A stretch of DNA of 10,158 nucleotides from an uncultured Alphaproteobacteria bacterium (GTDB lineage: Bacteria; Pseudomonadota; Alphaproteobacteria; Rickettsiales; UBA1997), in assembly GCA_903927415.1 (NCBI GenBank), contig CAIYMZ010000069.1, positions 1 to 10,158 of the forward strand. Reading direction: 5' to 3'. The translations under genes were made by a program, and so were the position numbers. Shown in pieces: positions 7,265 through 10,158 of this stretch (its first letter is position 1; every line of letters begins with the position of its first letter). The notes under the pieces are model-generated. The model saw only the letters and a list, made by a program, of their open reading frames with translations. It did not search any database and had not been told where the DNA came from.

Positions 7265-7939
7265 TTATTGGTTCTTTCGTTCACCAAAAATCGCCGTTCC
7301 AATTCTGACGTGAGTTGAGCCAGTTGCGACGGCTTCTACAAAATCAGAACTCATTCCCATTGAAAGATTTTTTAAATCATTTTCTTTCGCCAATTTTGCT
7401 AACAGAACGAAATAGGGCGAAGCCAACTTATTTGCCGGCGGAACGCTCATTAATCCGATAACATTTAAACCACATTCATCACGAGAAAATTTTACAAAAT
7501 CCGCAACTTCCCTTGGCGAAATTCCTGCCTTTTGCGCTTCTTCACCGATATTAACTTGAATAAAAATTTCAGGATTTTTTTGCTGTTTTTGAATTTCTTT
7601 TTTCAGAATCATGGCGAGTTTTTTACTATCCAAGGTCTGTATACAGTCAAACAATTCAATGGCTTCCGCCGCTTTATTACTCTGCAAATGTCCGATGAGA
7701 TGTAATTTTATTTTGTGATTTTTAGCACGAATCTCTGGCCATTTTTCTTTCGCTTCTTTGATGTAATTTTCTCCAAAAATTTTACAGCCAGCATTGATCG
7801 CATCATAAATTTTTTCACTCGATATGGTTTTAGAAACAGCAATTAAATTGACTCTTGAGACTTCTTGTTCGTAGAGTTCGCAAGCTTTTTTTATTTTGTC
7901 ATTAATCAGAAATAATCTGCGCTCAATTGCATCACTCAT
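7265..7939 (-). CDS. yggS: YggS/PROSC-family pyridoxal-phosphate homeostasis protein
   Basis: 224 residues, a normal family length. The PLP-binding Lys is Lys37 in LIAVSKTIS. Other signatures follow in order: IFGENYIKEA (54-63), LHLIGHLQSNK (79-89), VNIGEEAQKAG (129-139), GLMSVPP (162-168), and the phosphate-binding C-terminus LSMGMSSDF..A...GSTHVRIGTAIFG (192-219). Family members are cytoplasmic single-domain alanine-racemase-fold proteins that bind PLP without a known catalytic reaction and keep free PLP and amino-acid pools in balance. The ATG at 7939-7937 overlaps the ATG of the divergent ThiE-like gene, leaving no intergenic promoter space, so its promoter must lie within that gene. tRNA-Arg and comM follow on the same strand. 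Confidence 0.96.
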   Translation of the reverse strand: MSDAIERRLFLINDKIKKACELYEQEVSRVNLIAVSKTISSEKIYDAINAGCKIFGENYIKEAKEKWPEIRAKNHKIKLHLIGHLQSNKAAEAIELFDCIQTLDSKKLAMILKKEIQKQQKNPEIFIQVNIGEEAQKAGISPREVADFVKFSRDECGLNVIGLMSVPPANKLASPYFVLLAKLAKENDLKNLSMGMSSDFVEAVATGSTHVRIGTAIFGERKNQ

Positions 7940-7940
7940 G
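7937..7940. other. CATG: overlapping divergent start codons
   Basis: The minus-strand ATG of yggS (7939-7937) and the plus-strand ATG of the ThiE-like gene (7938-7940) share two bases. If both starts are right, each gene's 5' leader and promoter lie in the other's coding sequence, or the mRNAs are leaderless. An upstream TTG at 7896 could extend the plus-strand gene by 14 codons and deepen the overlap. A later in-frame plus-strand ATG exists only at codon 69, inside the conserved domain. Confidence 0.6.
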
Positions 7941-8552
7941 AATCAAAAAATTTTGTTTGAAATAAAAAAATTTGTCGCACCGCCAGTTTTTTTTACCGAT
8001 CGCAAAAAAGTTCTGGATTTTGAACAAACCATAAAAAACTTACCAAAAAATTCGATAATAATCATCCGCGAATATGATTTGGATAAAAAAAATCGTGAAG
8101 AATTTGCTAAAAAAATTATTTCTTTTGCAAGGTCTGATTGCATGAAAGTCTTGGTCGGAAAAGATTTTGAGCTAGCTAAAAAAATTAAAGCTGACGGAAT
8201 TCATTTTTCTGATTTTGACAAAATACCCCTAGAATTTTTCAAAAAAAAATCTTTCTCAAAAAAATTTATTTTTAGTTTTTCCTGCCACAGCGAAAAATCA
8301 TTTTTGAAATGGAAAAGTTTTGATCCTAACATAATTTTTATTGCACCAATTTTTCCGACTACAAGTCATGTTGGTACGAAAAATTTTGGCCTAAAAAATT
8401 TGGCCAAAATTACTTTTAGACAAAAGAAATATGGTCACTTTCTTCCAAAAATTTACGCGCTCGGTGGAATAAACTTGGCCAACATCACATCAGTCAGAAA
8501 GCTTGGTATATCTGGCTTCGGAGCTATCGATTTATTTTTAGAAAATTTATGA
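7938..8552 (+). CDS. ThiE/TenI-like TIM-barrel protein, probably not a canonical thiamine-phosphate synthase
   Basis: 204 residues from ATG 7938. The ThiE frame is recognisable: IIIREYDL (41-48), KKIKADGIHF (81-90), SCHSEKS (115-121), APIFPTTSHVG (136-146), YALGGI (173-178) and a final GFGAIDLF. Thiamine-phosphate synthases join HMP-pyrophosphate to thiazole phosphate, but several expected residues are changed: Lys of the R-x-K motif is Tyr46, the Asn-Asp pair 15 residues before the HxGQ-like His is Gly74-Lys75, GQ is Ser-Asp, and the PTxTK loop reads PTTSH. I therefore infer a divergent paralogue with altered or lost activity. The gene is visibly A/T-rich with long A runs (10 G/C in 8221-8280). 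Its TGA overlaps the manC ATG (ATGA), so the two are probably coupled. No thiamine gene is adjacent. Confidence 0.75.
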   Translation: MNQKILFEIKKFVAPPVFFTDRKKVLDFEQTIKNLPKNSIIIIREYDLDKKNREEFAKKIISFARSDCMKVLVGKDFELAKKIKADGIHFSDFDKIPLEFFKKKSFSKKFIFSFSCHSEKSFLKWKSFDPNIIFIAPIFPTTSHVGTKNFGLKNLAKITFRQKKYGHFLPKIYALGGINLANITSVRKLGISGFGAIDLFLENL

Positions 8553-9979
8553 GCAGCAGCAAAATCACCCCAGTAATTCTTTCCGGCGGCTCAGGCACAA
8601 GATTGTGGCCCGTCTCTCGCAGTCTTAATCCCAAACAATTTTTGGATTTTTTCGGCGAGAATTCTTTGTTTCAAAAAACTGCTTTACGCGTCAAAAATTC
8701 GGATGATTTCCACGAGCCAATCATTGTCTGCAACAACGAGCATCGCTTCACGGCGGCGGAAGAATTACAAACAATTAAAATTAATCCGCGTTCAATTATT
8801 TTAGAATCAAGTGGCCGAAACACTGCTCCAGCCATTGCCATCGCTGCTTTGGATGTGATTACAACAAATGCTAAAAATGATGATTTAATTTTGGTAATGC
8901 CTTCCGATCACGTAATTCACGACGAAAAAAAATTTGTTGCTCAGATTAAAAAAGCGACTCAGGCCGCACGAGATGGTTATTTAGTAACATTCGGAATTGT
9001 GCCCGACAAAGCTGAAACTGGCTACGGCTACATCAAAAAGAATTCTGAGCTTACAGGATTTTCAGAAATTTTTGCTGTCGAAAAATTTATCGAAAAGCCA
9101 AAAAAAGAGGCGGCTGAAGATTTTGTGAGAAGCGGAAAATATTTGTGGAATAGCGGCATCTTCATGTTTCGCGCTTCGACTTATCTGGAATCACTGCGAA
9201 AATTACAAAATAAAATTTTTATTAACTGCTGCAACGCCTACAGCAAAGCGGTACGCGATCTAGATTTTATTCGTCTTTTTGCCGAAGATTTTGAGCAATG
9301 CCAAAATATTTCCATTGATTACGCCGTGATGGAAAAGGCTGAAAAAGTTGCGGTGATACCGATTGATGTTGGTTGGTCTGATGTCGGATCTTGGCAAGCA
9401 ATCGCAGAATTAGCGCCACAAGATGAAAATAAAAATAGTCTGATTGGCGATGTTACGACGCTCAAATCTAAAAACTGCTACATTAACTCCCGCGCGGGTT
9501 TGGTGACTACAATCGGCGTTGAAAATCTAATCGTGATTGTTCTTAAAGATGCCGTTTTGATCGCCAATAAAAACAATGCCCAAGATGTAAAAGAATTGTT
9601 CGAGATGTTGAAAAAACAAAAACGCGACGAGTGTAACTCACACACTAAAGTTCTGCGTCCGTGGGGTAGTTTTGAAACCATCGATCTTTCAGATCGCTTC
9701 AAAGTAAAGCGGATCACCGTTAAACCAAAATCGGCACTTTCTTTACAAATGCACAATCATCGTTCCGAGCATTGGGTAGTGGTTAAAGGCACGGCGCACG
9801 TGACTTGCGGCGATAAAGAATTTGTGCTGGTTGAGGATGAATCGACCTACATTCCAACCGGCAAAAAACATCGTCTCGAGAATAAGGGAAAAATTCCGTT
9901 GGAAATAATTGAAGTGCAGACCGGCGCTTATTTGGGAGAAGATGACATCATTAGATTCAGCGATATTTACGGGCGGTAA
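8549..9979 (+). CDS. manC: Bifunctional mannose-1-phosphate guanylyltransferase / mannose-6-phosphate isomerase (type II PMI)
   Basis: 476 residues, full length for the AlgA/ManC/CpsB type. The N-terminal nucleotidyltransferase domain (about 6-290) has the pyrophosphorylase signature LSGGSGTRLWPVSR (11-24), Lys29 in NPKQF, the MPSDH box (117-121) and the sugar-phosphate motif KFIEKP (179-184), then DVGWSDVGSW (273-282). A linking beta-helix region follows. The C-terminal cupin isomerase domain (about 365-476) carries LRPWGSFE, metal-binding QMHNHRSEHWVVVKGTA (400-416), YIPTGKKHRLEN and the ending GEDDIIRFSDIYGR. Together the halves convert fructose-6-phosphate to mannose-6-phosphate and mannose-1-phosphate plus GTP to GDP-mannose; a phosphomannomutase from elsewhere must link them. 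GDP-mannose feeds LPS, capsule or exopolysaccharide. The ATG is embedded in the upstream TGA (ATGA), suggesting coupling. Confidence 0.96.
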   Translation: MSSSKITPVILSGGSGTRLWPVSRSLNPKQFLDFFGENSLFQKTALRVKNSDDFHEPIIVCNNEHRFTAAEELQTIKINPRSIILESSGRNTAPAIAIAALDVITTNAKNDDLILVMPSDHVIHDEKKFVAQIKKATQAARDGYLVTFGIVPDKAETGYGYIKKNSELTGFSEIFAVEKFIEKPKKEAAEDFVRSGKYLWNSGIFMFRASTYLESLRKLQNKIFINCCNAYSKAVRDLDFIRLFAEDFEQCQNISIDYAVMEKAEKVAVIPIDVGWSDVGSWQAIAELAPQDENKNSLIGDVTTLKSKNCYINSRAGLVTTIGVENLIVIVLKDAVLIANKNNAQDVKELFEMLKKQKRDECNSHTKVLRPWGSFETIDLSDRFKVKRITVKPKSALSLQMHNHRSEHWVVVKGTAHVTCGDKEFVLVEDESTYIPTGKKHRLENKGKIPLEIIEVQTGAYLGEDDIIRFSDIYGR

Positions 9980-9997
9980 AATTTCTGCGAAATTTTA
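9977..9997 (+). terminator. Candidate A/T-rich hairpin at the manC stop
   Basis: TAAAATTTC (9977-9985) and GAAATTTTA (9989-9997) form a perfect 9-bp stem with the 3-base loop TGC; the stem starts at the manC stop codon. The downstream sequence TTCTGCC is not a good T-run, so this could be a weak terminator or an mRNA 3' end stabiliser only. Confidence 0.35.
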
Positions 9998-10023
9998 TTC
10001 TGCCTAAAAAATCAAACGTCAAA

Positions 10024-10056
10024 CTCGTCATCCTTGATGCGCAGCACCGAGGATCT
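10024..10056. repeat. Possible remnant of a GTCATCC..GGATCTCG palindromic repeat
   Basis: The stretch CGTCATCC...GAGGATCTCGTG resembles, from memory, a degenerate copy of a palindromic intergenic repeat common in Alphaproteobacteria (CGTCATCC...GGATCTCG). The pairing here is poor, so this rests on motif resemblance only. Confidence 0.3.
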
Positions 10057-10085
10057 CGTGCGTGGAAAAGCCTATCTTAAGTTCC

Positions 10086-10158
10086 GTCATTGCGAGCTTT
10101 AGCGAAGCAATCCAGATGCTCTGAATACATGGATTGCTTCGCTAACGCTCGCAATGAC
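10086..10158. repeat. 73-bp palindromic repeat ending exactly at the window edge
   Basis: Two 29-base arms pair at 28 positions around a 15-base loop (10115-10129). The left arm is GTCATTGCGAGC-TTT-AGCGAAGCAATCCA (10086-10114); the right arm is TGGATTGCTTCGCT-AAC-GCTCGCAATGAC (10130-10158). The GTCATTGCGAG/GAAGCAATCC signature is one I know as a dispersed intergenic palindrome in Rickettsiales-like and other proteobacterial genomes. Near-perfect arms suggest a recent or maintained copy. It has no coding potential. Confidence 0.85.

Noticed and set aside
7938..8552. Calling the ThiE-like gene thiE outright
   Set aside because: Fold motifs match but the pyrophosphate- and metal-binding positions do not, so no gene symbol is assigned.

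Overview
The window reads as a compact stretch of a low-GC bacterial chromosome using the standard bacterial code (TGA ends both the two-receiver protein and the ThiE-like protein). Gene content (ComM, YggS, a bifunctional ManC, a Cache/HAMP/PAS histidine kinase) is bacterial. The palindromic intergenic repeats, especially the one at the right end whose arms begin GTCATTGCGAGC, are of a kind I associate from memory with Alphaproteobacteria and in particular Rickettsiales/Holosporales-like genomes. The lineage guess is tentative; no rRNA or marker gene here settles it. The right-hand palindrome stops exactly at the last base, which would fit a contig ending in a dispersed repeat.

Layout. Positions 18-5289 hold a run of minus-strand genes, transcribed right to left: a DUF1016/YhcG-type PD-(D/E)XK nuclease-family gene broken by an in-frame stop and a frameshift; a GNAT acetyltransferase whose ATG overlaps the ancestral nuclease stop; a membrane sensor histidine kinase; a single-domain receiver; and an HPt-receiver-receiver protein. 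The last three are packed tightly (1-base and 11-base overlaps) and look like one phosphorelay operon. Next, also on the minus strand, come comM (5388-6902), a 70-bp palindrome abutting the CCA of a tRNA-Arg(TCT), the tRNA itself (7002-7078), an intergenic region with inverted repeats, and yggS (7265-7939). On the plus strand a ThiE/TenI-like gene starts back to back with yggS (the two ATGs share the palindrome CATG) and runs with an ATGA overlap into a bifunctional mannose-1-phosphate guanylyltransferase/mannose-6-phosphate isomerase (8549-9979). The last 180 bp hold palindromic repeats.

How the parts may work together. The kinase senses through a periplasmic Cache-like domain and has no receiver of its own, so phosphate would pass to the CheY-like protein and/or to the HPt-REC-REC protein. 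In the latter, the first receiver has lost its phospho-acceptor Asp (Ala), switch Thr (Ala) and conserved Lys (Gln), so only the second looks active. No output domain is visible; it must lie elsewhere or left of the window. ManC makes GDP-mannose for surface polysaccharide. The most unusual points are the pseudo-receiver relay, the doubly broken DUF1016 gene, the overlapping divergent start codons, the tRNA-abutting palindrome, and a ThiE-like protein lacking most canonical catalytic residues.
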